This document shows, in pieces, positions 25,551 through 33,399 of a stretch of 33,410 bases of DNA. Numbering within the stretch: the stretch's first letter is position 1; each line of letters begins with the position of its first letter. Where the stretch lies: contig DIOL01000013.1 in the NCBI GenBank assembly GCA_002423895.1, forward strand, positions 20,077 through 53,486. The letters are read 5' to 3'. Source of the DNA: Bacteroidales bacterium UBA5515. Its GTDB lineage: Bacteria > Bacteroidota > Bacteroidia > Bacteroidales > P3. The position numbers and the translations under genes were made by a program. The notes under the pieces were generated by a model. The model was not told where the DNA came from. It saw only the letters and a program-made list of their open reading frames with translations, and did no database searches.

Positions 25551-25588
25551 TAATATTAAATGCAACTATTAACTAAAACAAAAAAACT

Positions 25589-26938
25589 ATGAGCTATTTT
25601 ATTTTAATGATTATATTGTTTGTTCTGGGTTATGCTTTCATTGCCTTAGAGCATCCATTAAAAATTAACAAATCGGCATCTGCTCTCTTATTGGCAGTTG
25701 TACTTTGGAGTGTATTCGCTCTTTTCGGAGATGGATTTGAACATTCAGAAATTATTTCACATCTTGGTGAAACTGCAGAAATTGTCTTTTTCCTTTTGGG
25801 AGCAATGACAATTGTTGAGATAATTGATTCTCATCAAGGATTTAAAATAATCACTGAAAAAATCAACACAACAAACAAAAGAAAACTATTGTGGATAATT
25901 AGTATCCTCACTTTCTTCATGTCGGCTGTTTTAGACAATCTAACAACAGCAATTGTTATGTGCGCTTTGCTTAGAAAACTTATTGGTGACAAACATGATC
26001 GTTGGTTCTTTTGTGGAATGGTTATTCTTGCAGCCAACTCTGGAGGAGCATGGAGCCCAATAGGTGATGTAACAACCATTATGCTTTGGATAAAAGGAAA
26101 TGTAACAGCAATGAAAATTATTTTAGAAACATTCATTCCTTCTTTAGTTTCAATGTTAGTCCCTTTAACCATAATAACATTTGTTCTTAAAGGAGAAGTT
26201 AAAAGACCTGAAGCTATCGCAAAATCAAATCACGATATTCAAATATCAACAAAACAAAGTAATCTTATCTTCTTCTTGGGAGTAGGTTCTTTGTTGTTTG
26301 TTCCAGTATTCAAAACCATAACTCATCTACCTCCATACTTAGGAATATTTTTAGGATTAGGAGTTTTGTGGGTAGTTACTGAAATAATGCATAAATCTAA
26401 CTCTAATAATTATTCCAAACTTAATGTACCAGCAGTTTTATCTAAGATTGATATGTCTTCAATTCTATTTTTTGTTGGGATACTTATGGCAGTCGCATGT
26501 TTGCAAACAGCAGGTCACTTAGATTTGCTTTCAAAATCATTAGACAAGATTGGAAATATATATATTATAAACATACTTATTGGAATGATTTCTGCAATTG
26601 TTGATAATGTCCCTCTTGTTGCAGCAGCAATAGGTATGTATCCCGTTGCAACACCAGAAATGATAGAAGTAAATCCAGAGCTTTATCATTTTGCAGTTGA
26701 TGGAGCCTTTTGGGAATTCTTAGCATATTGTGCAGGAACAGGAGGAAGTCTTTTAATTATCGGTTCAGCAGCAGGAGTTGCTGTAATGGGAATGGAAAAG
26801 ATAGACTTTATATGGTATTTAAAAAAGATTTCACTTTGGGCACTGTTAGGCTATTTGGCAGGAGCAGGAGTTTTTGTAATTATAAGCAAGTTTATACTTC
26901 ATACATATACTATATTGTTAAATATAAATGTGGGGTAG
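25589..26938 (+). CDS. nhaD: Sodium:proton antiporter NhaD, copy 2
   Basis: This 449-residue paralogue of the preceding gene has the same NhaD motifs (NKSASALLLAVVLWSVFALF, FMSAVLDNLTTAIVMC, NSGGAWSPIGDVTTIMLW, DNVPLVAAAIGMYPV). It differs by an insertion of about nine residues after MYPV (ATPEMIEVNPELY, where copy 1 has ADVG) and by a C-terminal extension (TYTILLNINVG). Conservation of core motifs suggests both copies are active. The insertion sits in a loop near the second half-site and could alter ion affinity or pH response, which is a guess. No own promoter is obvious in the 122-bp spacer. The stop codon lies inside the left arm of the following terminator. Confidence 0.93.
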   Translation: MSYFILMIILFVLGYAFIALEHPLKINKSASALLLAVVLWSVFALFGDGFEHSEIISHLGETAEIVFFLLGAMTIVEIIDSHQGFKIITEKINTTNKRKLLWIISILTFFMSAVLDNLTTAIVMCALLRKLIGDKHDRWFFCGMVILAANSGGAWSPIGDVTTIMLWIKGNVTAMKIILETFIPSLVSMLVPLTIITFVLKGEVKRPEAIAKSNHDIQISTKQSNLIFFLGVGSLLFVPVFKTITHLPPYLGIFLGLGVLWVVTEIMHKSNSNNYSKLNVPAVLSKIDMSSILFFVGILMAVACLQTAGHLDLLSKSLDKIGNIYIINILIGMISAIVDNVPLVAAAIGMYPVATPEMIEVNPELYHFAVDGAFWEFLAYCAGTGGSLLIIGSAAGVAVMGMEKIDFIWYLKKISLWALLGYLAGAGVFVIISKFILHTYTILLNINVG

Positions 26939-26966
26939 ATCAGAAAGATGATTTACCCCTTTTTTA
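26932..26966 (+). terminator. Terminator of nhaD copy 2
   Basis: GGGGTAGATC (26932-26941) pairs with GATTTACCCC (26950-26959) over 10 bp, with one G-U that works only in the plus-strand RNA, and is followed by seven T's. The left arm contains the TAG stop codon (26936-26938). Confidence 0.88.
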
Positions 26967-27068
26967 TTTACTAAAGAAAGATAAAAGCAATTTTGTAAAG
27001 GAAAAAAAGGTGGACTTTAGCAAAATTGAAAATTCAGTATAATAATTTGATATATATGATATTGTAGC

Positions 27069-27206
27069 GTTTTTGGTAGGAGCAGTAGGAGGTAAAAGTG
27101 AATTTAGAAAGTTCTATACAAAAATATTTTAAAAATAATATGCATAATAGAATTGTAAGAAAGTTTTCAAAAACACATTTTACCTCCTACTACCCCTACC
27201 AAAAAC
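27069..27206 (-). repeat. Long imperfect inverted repeat / candidate structured RNA
   Basis: The arm at 27069-27097 pairs with 27178-27206 over 29 positions, 27 perfect on the plus strand. The mismatches 27081/27194 (A-C) and 27083/27192 (C-A) become U-G and G-U pairs in the minus-strand RNA, so the helix is unbroken there. Two more pairs follow past a one-base bulge (27098). The ~75-nt internal region includes a smaller helix (27110-27117 with 27147-27154). Neither arm codes for an obvious peptide. It may be a MITE-like remnant or a minus-strand RNA hairpin. Confidence 0.75.
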
Positions 27207-27290
27207 CTTCTAATAAACTATAATTCAGCAAAAAACGCATTTAGCAAAAATACTATTTACCCCCACCTTTTACTCTAATTTAATAACTTT

Positions 27291-27374
27291 GCTAACTCCT
27301 TATTCTAATTTACTAACTTCTTATTCTATTTTAATAACTCTTTATTCTAATTTGCTAACTCCTTATTCTAATTT
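27291..27374. repeat. Four 21-bp tandem repeats (array 2)
   Basis: Units start at 27291, 27312, 27333 and 27354. The first and fourth are identical. All share the pattern CTAACTCCTTATTCTAATTT with a few changes. Degenerate units flank both sides (27271-27290 and from 27375). The exact 21-bp period and the shared TAACTC/TAATTT elements link it to array 1 at 18924-19028. Confidence 0.87.
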
Positions 27375-27595
27375 GGTGAAATAAGATTTAATTTTACTGA
27401 AACGCTGTTTTAATTTACTAACTCTTTACTTTAATTATTTCTTTCTTTACTTTATTTTAATGAAGTAAGGTTTTATTTTGTCTAATCCATATTTTCTTTT
27501 TCCATAAAAAGATTCATCAATTATAATAAGATAGATAGAATTTAGTCAATGATGATTTTAATTGAATATTTTAATCTGCTTGTAAAATAATTTCT

Positions 27596-27603
27596 TACCT
27601 TTG
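27596..27603 (+). promoter_or_regulatory. -7 box for the YD-repeat gene
   Basis: TACCTTTG fits TAnnTTTG, 39 bp before the ATG at 27643. No TTG is found at 19-21 bp. Confidence 0.4.
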
Positions 27604-27642
27604 AAGATTAAAAGAAAAAGTTAATTATGAATTAATACAACT

Positions 27643-29361
27643 ATGAGAATAAAAATTATATCTTTTATTATAGTATTATTGCTTTGTGAGAGTTTTCTCT
27701 TTGGGCAATCAGATTGGGAAATGGTAAATAATATTTATATTACTTTTTCACAGTATGCTGAAGAACCTACAAGTTTGAAGGATTTTAATTTGAAAGGAAA
27801 AGTAAAGTCTTTCACTCGTGAATGCTTCCAAAAAAATCCTATGAATAATAAAGATACAATTCTTTATAGCATTGATAAATATAAATTTAATCCTTCTGGC
27901 TTTATAACATTTATTGAAACGAAATACATAGATAAGTCAATTAATGATAAATATAATTTTACTTACGATAAAGAGGATAGGCTTATTAATCTTAAGTATC
28001 AAAGAAAAGATTCTGAGATTATTGAAAATGATTATTATTATCAAAGTAATAAATGCAATAAGATTGTTGTTTTGTGTGGTAAAGCGATGTTTAGATATCA
28101 AACTTATGATTATGATACTATCCAAAATACTCTTTTAATAAATAATTATGATAGTAAGGATTCTCTATATTCAAGTAACAAACTTGTTTATGATAAAAAC
28201 AATCGTTTAATAATTGCTGATGGGGAAAAGATTGCTAAATATAGATATGATAAAAATAATAATTTAATCTATATGAAAGAATTTGACAACATTTATAAAT
28301 GGAAATATGACAAAGAAAATAGATTGATAAAAGAATCAACATACTACAATAGTAAATTATATAGAGAAATGACTTTTTATTATGATAGTGTTAGGAATGT
28401 TTACAAAACTTCAAAAATTGTAAATCCTAATTACTATGGTAGAATAGTTGATGTTAAAGAGAAAACGATATTTGATGATAAAGGTAAAATTAAGGAAATT
28501 AAAAGACATTATAATAATCAAGTTTCAAAAAATAGATTTAAATATAACGATTATGGTTTATTGATTGAAGAAACTTATAAATCAAAAGATGATAAAGATT
28601 GTTATAAATTTGAATATACTTATGACTCAAATCATGCTTTGATTGAGAAAAGGAAATTTGAAAAAGATATTTATAACAGGAATTGGATAAAATCTAAAAA
28701 ACTAAAATTAAGTAAGACCGAAAAATATTTTTTTGATGAAAAAAATAGGAATAATGTAATTATAACTTATTCAAGTGATAATTCTATTTATAGTAAAGAT
28801 AGTATTTTTTATATAAACGATTCTCTTAAAGGAATCCACAACACATATACTTATGACCTTTTTCTCTCCCCTTTTTATTTGTCAAAATCTGATACTTTTA
28901 AATATGATAATAAAAATAGATTGATAAGTCATTCATATTGGGATTTGAATGAAAGAAAAGTTAAGGATTTTACCTACAATGCTTCTGATAGTATAATTTA
29001 TATTAGAGAAAAACGATTAAATAATAGAGATTCCATTCCCACCATTCGATTCATGAAACGAACTTATAACTCTGAAGGTTTATTGGTTGAAGAAGAAAAC
29101 ACAATAGATTATATTTTTAAAATATTTAGTTATGATGAAAAAGGAAGGCTTAAAGTTATAACTGACAAAAATGATAATAATGATATTCAAATATTCTATT
29201 ATAGTAAAAAAGGAAAGGTAGTAGAAAAATATTATTTCCCTGACGGCAAATACAATTGGAAAGAAAATCCAATAGTTGTCTTTTATAATTACGATAAATT
29301 TGGTAATAGAATAAATGATGGATATAGAGATTGTAAATGCAGATATGAATATTATGAATAA
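27643..29361 (+). CDS. Secreted YD-repeat-like (RHS-like) protein
   Basis: This 572-residue exported protein has a signal peptide (about 1-21, cleavage near FGQ) and no lipobox. From about residue 70 to the end it consists of irregular repeats of 20-25 residues with tyrosine-aspartate hairpins: FTYDKEDRLINLKY, KLVYDKNNRLII, KYRYDKNNNLIYMKE, KWKYDKENRLIKES, FKYNDYGLLIEE, FSYDEKGRLKVIT, YNYDKFGNRIND. These resemble YD/RHS repeats, which form beta strands around a shell or a stalk. It lacks the RHS core protease motif and any variable toxin tip, and it ends in CKCRYEYYE. The composition is strongly Lys/Asn/Tyr-rich, more so than neighbouring genes. It overlaps the next gene by 8 bp. Confidence 0.8.
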   Translation: MRIKIISFIIVLLLCESFLFGQSDWEMVNNIYITFSQYAEEPTSLKDFNLKGKVKSFTRECFQKNPMNNKDTILYSIDKYKFNPSGFITFIETKYIDKSINDKYNFTYDKEDRLINLKYQRKDSEIIENDYYYQSNKCNKIVVLCGKAMFRYQTYDYDTIQNTLLINNYDSKDSLYSSNKLVYDKNNRLIIADGEKIAKYRYDKNNNLIYMKEFDNIYKWKYDKENRLIKESTYYNSKLYREMTFYYDSVRNVYKTSKIVNPNYYGRIVDVKEKTIFDDKGKIKEIKRHYNNQVSKNRFKYNDYGLLIEETYKSKDDKDCYKFEYTYDSNHALIEKRKFEKDIYNRNWIKSKKLKLSKTEKYFFDEKNRNNVIITYSSDNSIYSKDSIFYINDSLKGIHNTYTYDLFLSPFYLSKSDTFKYDNKNRLISHSYWDLNERKVKDFTYNASDSIIYIREKRLNNRDSIPTIRFMKRTYNSEGLLVEEENTIDYIFKIFSYDEKGRLKVITDKNDNNDIQIFYYSKKGKVVEKYYFPDGKYNWKENPIVVFYNYDKFGNRINDGYRDCKCRYEYYE

Positions 29362-29986
29362 GATTAAAAAGATAAGCTTATTGGTATGCTTATTAATTAC
29401 CAATTTGGTTTTTGCTCAAGATAAAACAAATGCAAAACTAATTGAGTTTAAGGAACGTAATGCTAAAAGACTTACTTATTGGCAACTTGATAGTTTGAGA
29501 GATAGGGGTGCCTATATTGAGAATTTTATGGATTGTATAAGAGTAGATACTATTGATGTCGCAACAGATTCTTTAAGGTGGTCTGAATATCTTATAGAAG
29601 TGGAAATTATTAATAATGATGAATGTCCAGAGTTTGATTCAATTGATTATAAATTCTATAAGATAAAAGTAAAGAGCTTTCTCCAATATTTTACCAATGA
29701 ATTTACTCCTCCAAAAAAAATTAAAAGAATTGAATACTTAATGTTACCTAAAAACTTAAAGCTAAAGAAGAGAAAAAGTTATTACATTTTAGTTGAGAGT
29801 TATGGAAGTCCAAAATATTTAAATTATATTAGTAGAGTAAGTCCAAGGAGTATTTTTATTGATACAAGAACACTCACTAATGGGACAAATTTTAACAATC
29901 CAGATAAAAACATAGACAAAAATTTTAAAGAATATAAGAAATGCATAAAAAGGAAGAGATGTAACAGAATTAATTCAAGTGATTAA
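29354..29986 (+). CDS. Small secreted protein, coupled to the YD-repeat gene
   Basis: This 210-residue exported protein has signal peptide MNKIKKISLLVCLLITNLVFA. I use the ATG at 29354, since the frame's earlier ATGs lie inside the previous gene and would bury the signal peptide. ATGAATAA at 29354-29361 contains both this start and the TAA of the previous gene, so translational coupling is likely. The mature part has an acidic-to-neutral first half (RWSEYLIEVEIINNDECPEFD) and a very basic tail (KNFKEYKKCIKRKRCNR). I recognise no domain. The coupling suggests the two products work together, possibly as surface partners. An immunity role is not supported by any motif. Confidence 0.75.
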   Translation: MNKIKKISLLVCLLITNLVFAQDKTNAKLIEFKERNAKRLTYWQLDSLRDRGAYIENFMDCIRVDTIDVATDSLRWSEYLIEVEIINNDECPEFDSIDYKFYKIKVKSFLQYFTNEFTPPKKIKRIEYLMLPKNLKLKKRKSYYILVESYGSPKYLNYISRVSPRSIFIDTRTLTNGTNFNNPDKNIDKNFKEYKKCIKRKRCNRINSSD

Positions 29987-30120
29987 TATATAAAGTATAA
30001 CTAATTATTGAATAATGAGTTTATTCCAAATAATCTGCTATTTTAATAATCTTGGTTATGGTCAACTTGGTAAAAACCCCTATAAAATGAACTCTTACCA
30101 AAAGTTTAATAGTGGTGGGT

Positions 30121-30145
30121 AACCCAAAAATGAAATTTTTGGGTT
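30121..30145. repeat. Perfect hairpin, 11-bp arms, 3-nt loop
   Basis: AACCCAAAAAT pairs with ATTTTTGGGTT around GAA. No U tract follows on either strand. It could be a transcript-end stabiliser for the upstream gene pair or a protein site. Confidence 0.7.
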
Positions 30146-30181
30146 TACACTCACACACTTTGCTATTAAAAATTATTCTTT

Positions 30182-30213
30182 GTCAATTGTTTTTAATTGT
30201 TTTGACTTTTTTT
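30182..30213 (+). terminator. Weak terminator candidate for the YD-repeat operon
   Basis: A short GTCAA/TTGAC stem (30182-30186 with 30202-30206), with an inner AT-rich pairing, runs directly into seven T's. The stem is weak, but the T tract and the position after the operon fit termination. Confidence 0.35.
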
Positions 30214-30321
30214 GAGAATGAAAGAGGGGTAAACTTCTTAACGATTAAAATTTACAGTTTTTAGCTTAAAAATCATGTTATTTTTTTCAGGAAAAAATAC
30301 TAATGAAAACTATTTAATTTT

Positions 30322-30329
30322 TAAATTTG
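30322..30329 (+). promoter_or_regulatory. -7 box for cstA
   Basis: TAAATTTG fits TAnnTTTG and lies 32 bp before the cstA ATG. No -33 element is apparent. Confidence 0.4.
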
Positions 30330-30361
30330 CAAAAAGAATCTAATTTCAAAACAAATTTATT

Positions 30362-31816
30362 ATGATAAGTTTTACAGTAGCTATTATACTCTTAGTTCTT
30401 GGGTATATTTTCTATGGAGCCTTTGTAGAAAAAGTTTTTGGGGCAAATAATGATATTAAAACTCCTGCAATCACAAATCCTGATGGGGTTGATTATGTTC
30501 CAATGTCATGGTGGCGAATTTTCTTAATTCAGTTTTTGAATATTGCTGGTTTAGGACCAATATTTGGAGCAATTATGGGAATTATGTATGGCCCATCTGC
30601 TTTTCTTTGGATAGTTTTTGGCTCAATTTTTGGAGGTGCTGTTCATGACTATATTTCAGGTATGCTTTCAATTCGCCAAAAGGGAGCTTCTCTTCCAGAA
30701 ATAATAGGTTCTCAATTAGGTGTTGGTGTAAAACAGTTTGTTAGAGTGTTTACTGTGGTTTTATTAATTTTAGTTGGTGCTGTTTTTGTTTCAGGTCCTG
30801 CTGGAATACTTAATAGCATTATACCTAATATTTCAATTCTTTGGTGGGCAGTTATTGTTTTTATTTATTATGCATTAGCAACACTTTTACCAATAGATAA
30901 ATTAATAGGAAGATTCTATCCAATTTTCGGATTTTGCTTGTTATTTATGGCTGCAGGTATTTTATTTGCAATTTATTACAATTCAGCTCCTATTCCAGAA
31001 ATATGGAATGGAATTGCTAATCAGGAGCCAAAACATTTGCCAATATTCCCAATGATGTTTATCTCTATTGCTTGTGGAGCTATATCTGGTTTTCATGCAA
31101 CTCAATCTCCTTTAATGGCTCGTTGCGTAAAAAATGAAAAAACTGGTAGAAGAATATTTTATGGAGCAATGATTGCAGAAGGTATTATTGCTTTAATCTG
31201 GGCAGCAGCAGGTAGTAGTTTTTATGGTTCAATTCAAGGACTTCAGGAATATGTTGCGACTCTTCCTCCAACTGCAAACAAAGCAGCAATAGTTGTTAAA
31301 GCTATATCTGATAATTGGCTTGGAGTTGTAGGTGGTTTTATTGCAATGCTTGGAGTTGTTGCAGCACCATTAACATCAGGAGATACAGCTCTTCGTTCTG
31401 CTCGTTTAACAATTGCAGATTTTCTTAAGTTCGATCAAAAGCCAATAAAGAATCGTTTAGTAATTTCCCTACCAATATTTGTTGCAACTTTTATTCTTCT
31501 TCAAATAAATTTTGATATTCTTTGGCGCTATTTTGCCTGGGGAAATCAAACCTTGTCAGTATTTACATTATGGGCATGTTCAGTTTATTTGAGAAAAGAA
31601 AAGAGAAATTATTTCATTACTCTACTGCCAGCAATGTTTATGACTTGTGTTTGCGCAACTTACATTATGTATGCTCCTGAAGGTTTTAGCTTACCTTATT
31701 GGGTATCAGTAGCAATTGGTATTACATTAACAATAACCTTTTTATCTGTCTTTGCTTTCAAGGAAAAAGCTGAAAGACTTATGGCTGAAAAGATAAGAGT
31801 TAGAAGTAAGGAGTAA
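30362..31816 (+). CDS. cstA: Carbon starvation protein CstA family transporter
   Basis: CstA proteins are inner-membrane carriers for peptides and, in some bacteria, pyruvate, used when nutrients run low. The 484 residues are shorter than the ~700 of E. coli CstA but normal for Bacteroidota forms. The N-terminal signature is complete: GVDYVPMSWWRIFLIQFLNIAGLGPIFGAIMG (about 42-73), then FGGAVHDYISGMLSIRQKGASLPEI. Later FHATQSPLMARC and TSGDTALRSARL are also conserved. About 13 membrane segments are visible. It may feed peptides or pyruvate to the cell, which fits the nearby M28 peptidase and pepD, but a direct link is not shown. Confidence 0.95.
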   Translation: MISFTVAIILLVLGYIFYGAFVEKVFGANNDIKTPAITNPDGVDYVPMSWWRIFLIQFLNIAGLGPIFGAIMGIMYGPSAFLWIVFGSIFGGAVHDYISGMLSIRQKGASLPEIIGSQLGVGVKQFVRVFTVVLLILVGAVFVSGPAGILNSIIPNISILWWAVIVFIYYALATLLPIDKLIGRFYPIFGFCLLFMAAGILFAIYYNSAPIPEIWNGIANQEPKHLPIFPMMFISIACGAISGFHATQSPLMARCVKNEKTGRRIFYGAMIAEGIIALIWAAAGSSFYGSIQGLQEYVATLPPTANKAAIVVKAISDNWLGVVGGFIAMLGVVAAPLTSGDTALRSARLTIADFLKFDQKPIKNRLVISLPIFVATFILLQINFDILWRYFAWGNQTLSVFTLWACSVYLRKEKRNYFITLLPAMFMTCVCATYIMYAPEGFSLPYWVSVAIGITLTITFLSVFAFKEKAERLMAEKIRVRSKE

Positions 31817-31867
31817 ATAGTGAAAATTAGGGGTATGCATTGTATGTAAATAATATTACCCCTGACC

Positions 31868-31914
31868 CCTAAAGGGGAATAGTGAATGCACCAGCAAAGT
31901 CTCCTTTAGGGGAT
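31868..31914. repeat. REP/MITE-like hairpin after cstA
   Basis: CCCCTAAAGGGGA (31868-31880) pairs over 13 bp, one G-U, with 31902-31914. The flanks add GACCCC and GGGGATTTAG elements. This resembles the CCCTAAAGGGG-type repeats scattered between genes in many Bacteroidota. It may stabilise the cstA mRNA end or mark a small mobile repeat. Confidence 0.7.
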
Positions 31915-31973
31915 TTAGTGGTAAAAAGGTTGAGTTGTAACCCAATTAAAAATTTAAAACTTAAAAATTAGTT

Positions 31974-33236
31974 ATGAAACGATTATCTTTAACCTTATTA
32001 TTATTGATTTTGTGTATAGGCTCTCAAGCACAAAACATTGAGAATTATAAATCATATATTAAAGAACTCACTTCAAAGAAATATGAAGGGAGAGGATATT
32101 ATAATGAAGGTGATAAGAAAGCAACAGCTTATATTTCTAAGCAATATGCAAGAATAGGAGCAAAGCCTGTTGGTGATTCTTATTTTCAGGAATTCAGTTT
32201 TGATGTAAATGTTTTTCATGGCAATATGAAGATTTCTGTTGATGGCAGAGAATTAGTTGCAGGGAAAGAATTTGTAATGAGAGAATTTTCTAATGGAGCA
32301 AAAGGAGAGTTTAAGCTTTATTATATCGATCAAAAGAATTTTAATATTGAAAAGATAATTGAGGATTTCAATAAACCTGAGTTTGAAAATACTTTTATTG
32401 TAGTTGATTTTAATTTTCTTAGAACTCATTCAAAAGAAATCAACCGTCTTTATAAAACCAAACTAAGAGGTGTTATTAAGGTTTGGGATGTGCCTTTGAA
32501 GTTTTATAAGGCATACAGTTCCAAAGTTATTGACCAGACAATTGTTTGGGTAGACAGCACTTTTCCGAAGAATGCCAAGATAATAAAGATTGATGTAGAT
32601 AATGAACTCCTAAAGGATTATAAAAGCTCAAATGTAATTGCTCAAATAAAAGGAAAGTCTTCTACTGATTCAACCATAGTTTTTGTTGCACATTATGATC
32701 ATTTGGGGCATTTGGGAAAAGATATTTATTATCCAGGAGCAAATGATAATGCATCAGGAACAGCAATGCTGTTAAGTTTGGCCGAATATTATTCTAAAAA
32801 AGAAAACACTCCAAACTATACAATAGTATTTCTTACTGTTGGAGGAGAAGAAGTTGGTCTTTTAGGTTCAACTTATTATACTGAGCATCCTCTTTTGCCA
32901 TTGGATAAGATAAAATATCTAATCAACTTGGATATGATTGCCGATAACTCAAAGGATGTATATGTTGAAATAAGTGAAGAAGGAGAGAGGGGTTTGGAAA
33001 GATTTAATTCAATAAATAAACGACTAAATTTATTTACAAAATTAGATAAGGGAGAATTGGCAGCAAACAGCGATCATTTCCCATTTGCACAAAAGCATGT
33101 GCCTTCAATATTCTTTATTATGGAAACGGGAGATGCTTTTAATATTCATCATACTCTTCAAGATAACTACGAAAATCTATATCTCAACAATTACCAAAAG
33201 ATGTTTACTCTAATAACTGAGTTTCTTAAAGAATAA
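31974..33236 (+). CDS. Secreted M28-family metallopeptidase
   Basis: This 420-residue exported zinc aminopeptidase-like enzyme has a signal peptide (MKRLSLTLLLLILCIGSQAQ). The catalytic domain (about 220-420) has the di-zinc M28 set: His240 in VAHYDHLG, bridging Asp258 in GANDNASG, Glu292/Glu293 in VGGEEVGLLGS, Asp320 in NLDMIAD, and a C-terminal His392/His393 in NIHHTLQD. The first ~200 residues carry an inserted region of the PA-like or lid type, with FDVNVFHGNMKISVDG. It probably removes N-terminal residues from peptides in the periplasm or outside. No lipobox and no type IX C-terminal domain are seen. It follows cstA after 157 bp holding a REP-like hairpin. Confidence 0.93.
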   Translation: MKRLSLTLLLLILCIGSQAQNIENYKSYIKELTSKKYEGRGYYNEGDKKATAYISKQYARIGAKPVGDSYFQEFSFDVNVFHGNMKISVDGRELVAGKEFVMREFSNGAKGEFKLYYIDQKNFNIEKIIEDFNKPEFENTFIVVDFNFLRTHSKEINRLYKTKLRGVIKVWDVPLKFYKAYSSKVIDQTIVWVDSTFPKNAKIIKIDVDNELLKDYKSSNVIAQIKGKSSTDSTIVFVAHYDHLGHLGKDIYYPGANDNASGTAMLLSLAEYYSKKENTPNYTIVFLTVGGEEVGLLGSTYYTEHPLLPLDKIKYLINLDMIADNSKDVYVEISEEGERGLERFNSINKRLNLFTKLDKGELAANSDHFPFAQKHVPSIFFIMETGDAFNIHHTLQDNYENLYLNNYQKMFTLITEFLKE

Positions 33237-33258
33237 ATAAAAATTCCAATCTAAAACA

Positions 33259-33288
33259 TTGATTATTCAAGAAAATTTTGTATATTTG
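33259..33288 (+). promoter_or_regulatory. Promoter reading out of the window
   Basis: TTG at 33259-33261 and TATATTTG at 33281-33288 are 19 bp apart, an ideal Bacteroidota promoter. Transcription should start near 33294 and run into the nested palindromes and a gene beyond the window edge. Confidence 0.65.
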
Positions 33289-33358
33289 CAAAGATTAAAC
33301 CTTAAGATTAAATTCTTTGAGATGTAATTCAAAATTCCCCAATAAAATATTATTTTAA

Positions 33359-33399
33359 AAAAGATGCACATCTTTACACCTGAAAGATGTGCATCTTTT
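33359..33399 (+). repeat. Nested palindromes / hairpin in a leader
   Basis: A perfect 17-bp stem pairs 33359-33375 with 33383-33399 around 7 nt. Each arm is itself a palindrome with a 2-bp centre: AAAGATGCACATCTTT (33360-33375) and AAAGATGTGCATCTTT (33383-33398). Centres are 23 bp apart. Only four T's follow, so this is either a terminator/attenuator in the leader of the promoter at 33259 or a paired operator. Confidence 0.75.

Larger units (their letters stand above)
26939..27642. other. Gene-free, repeat-rich region
   Basis: About 700 bp without a credible coding sequence. It holds the end of the nhaD terminator, a long imperfect inverted repeat (27069-27206), and a second 21-bp tandem array (27291-27374) with degenerate flanks to about 27271 and 27480, then the leader of the YD-repeat gene with a -7 box at 27596-27603. 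Confidence 0.75.
29987..30361. other. Gene-free region with hairpins before cstA
   Basis: This 375-bp stretch holds a perfect 11-bp-arm hairpin (30121-30145), a weak terminator-like element (30182-30213: GTCAA/TTGAC with seven T's) and the cstA -7 box (30322-30329). I see no coding sequence. Confidence 0.65.

Noticed and set aside
24174..26938. Arsenite pump ArsB, given the nearby ArsR regulator
   Set aside because: Both proteins carry NhaD motifs such as NSGGAWSPIGDVTTIMLW, lie on the opposite strand from the ArsR operon and follow yidC.
26710..27042. A 110-codon open frame across the end of nhaD copy 2
   Set aside because: It is the other frame of conserved nhaD codons and runs through the terminator; no family features.
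27643..29986. RHS toxin with immunity protein
   Set aside because: The YD-repeat protein has no RHS core cleavage motif or toxin tip, and the partner has a signal peptide and no immunity-family features.
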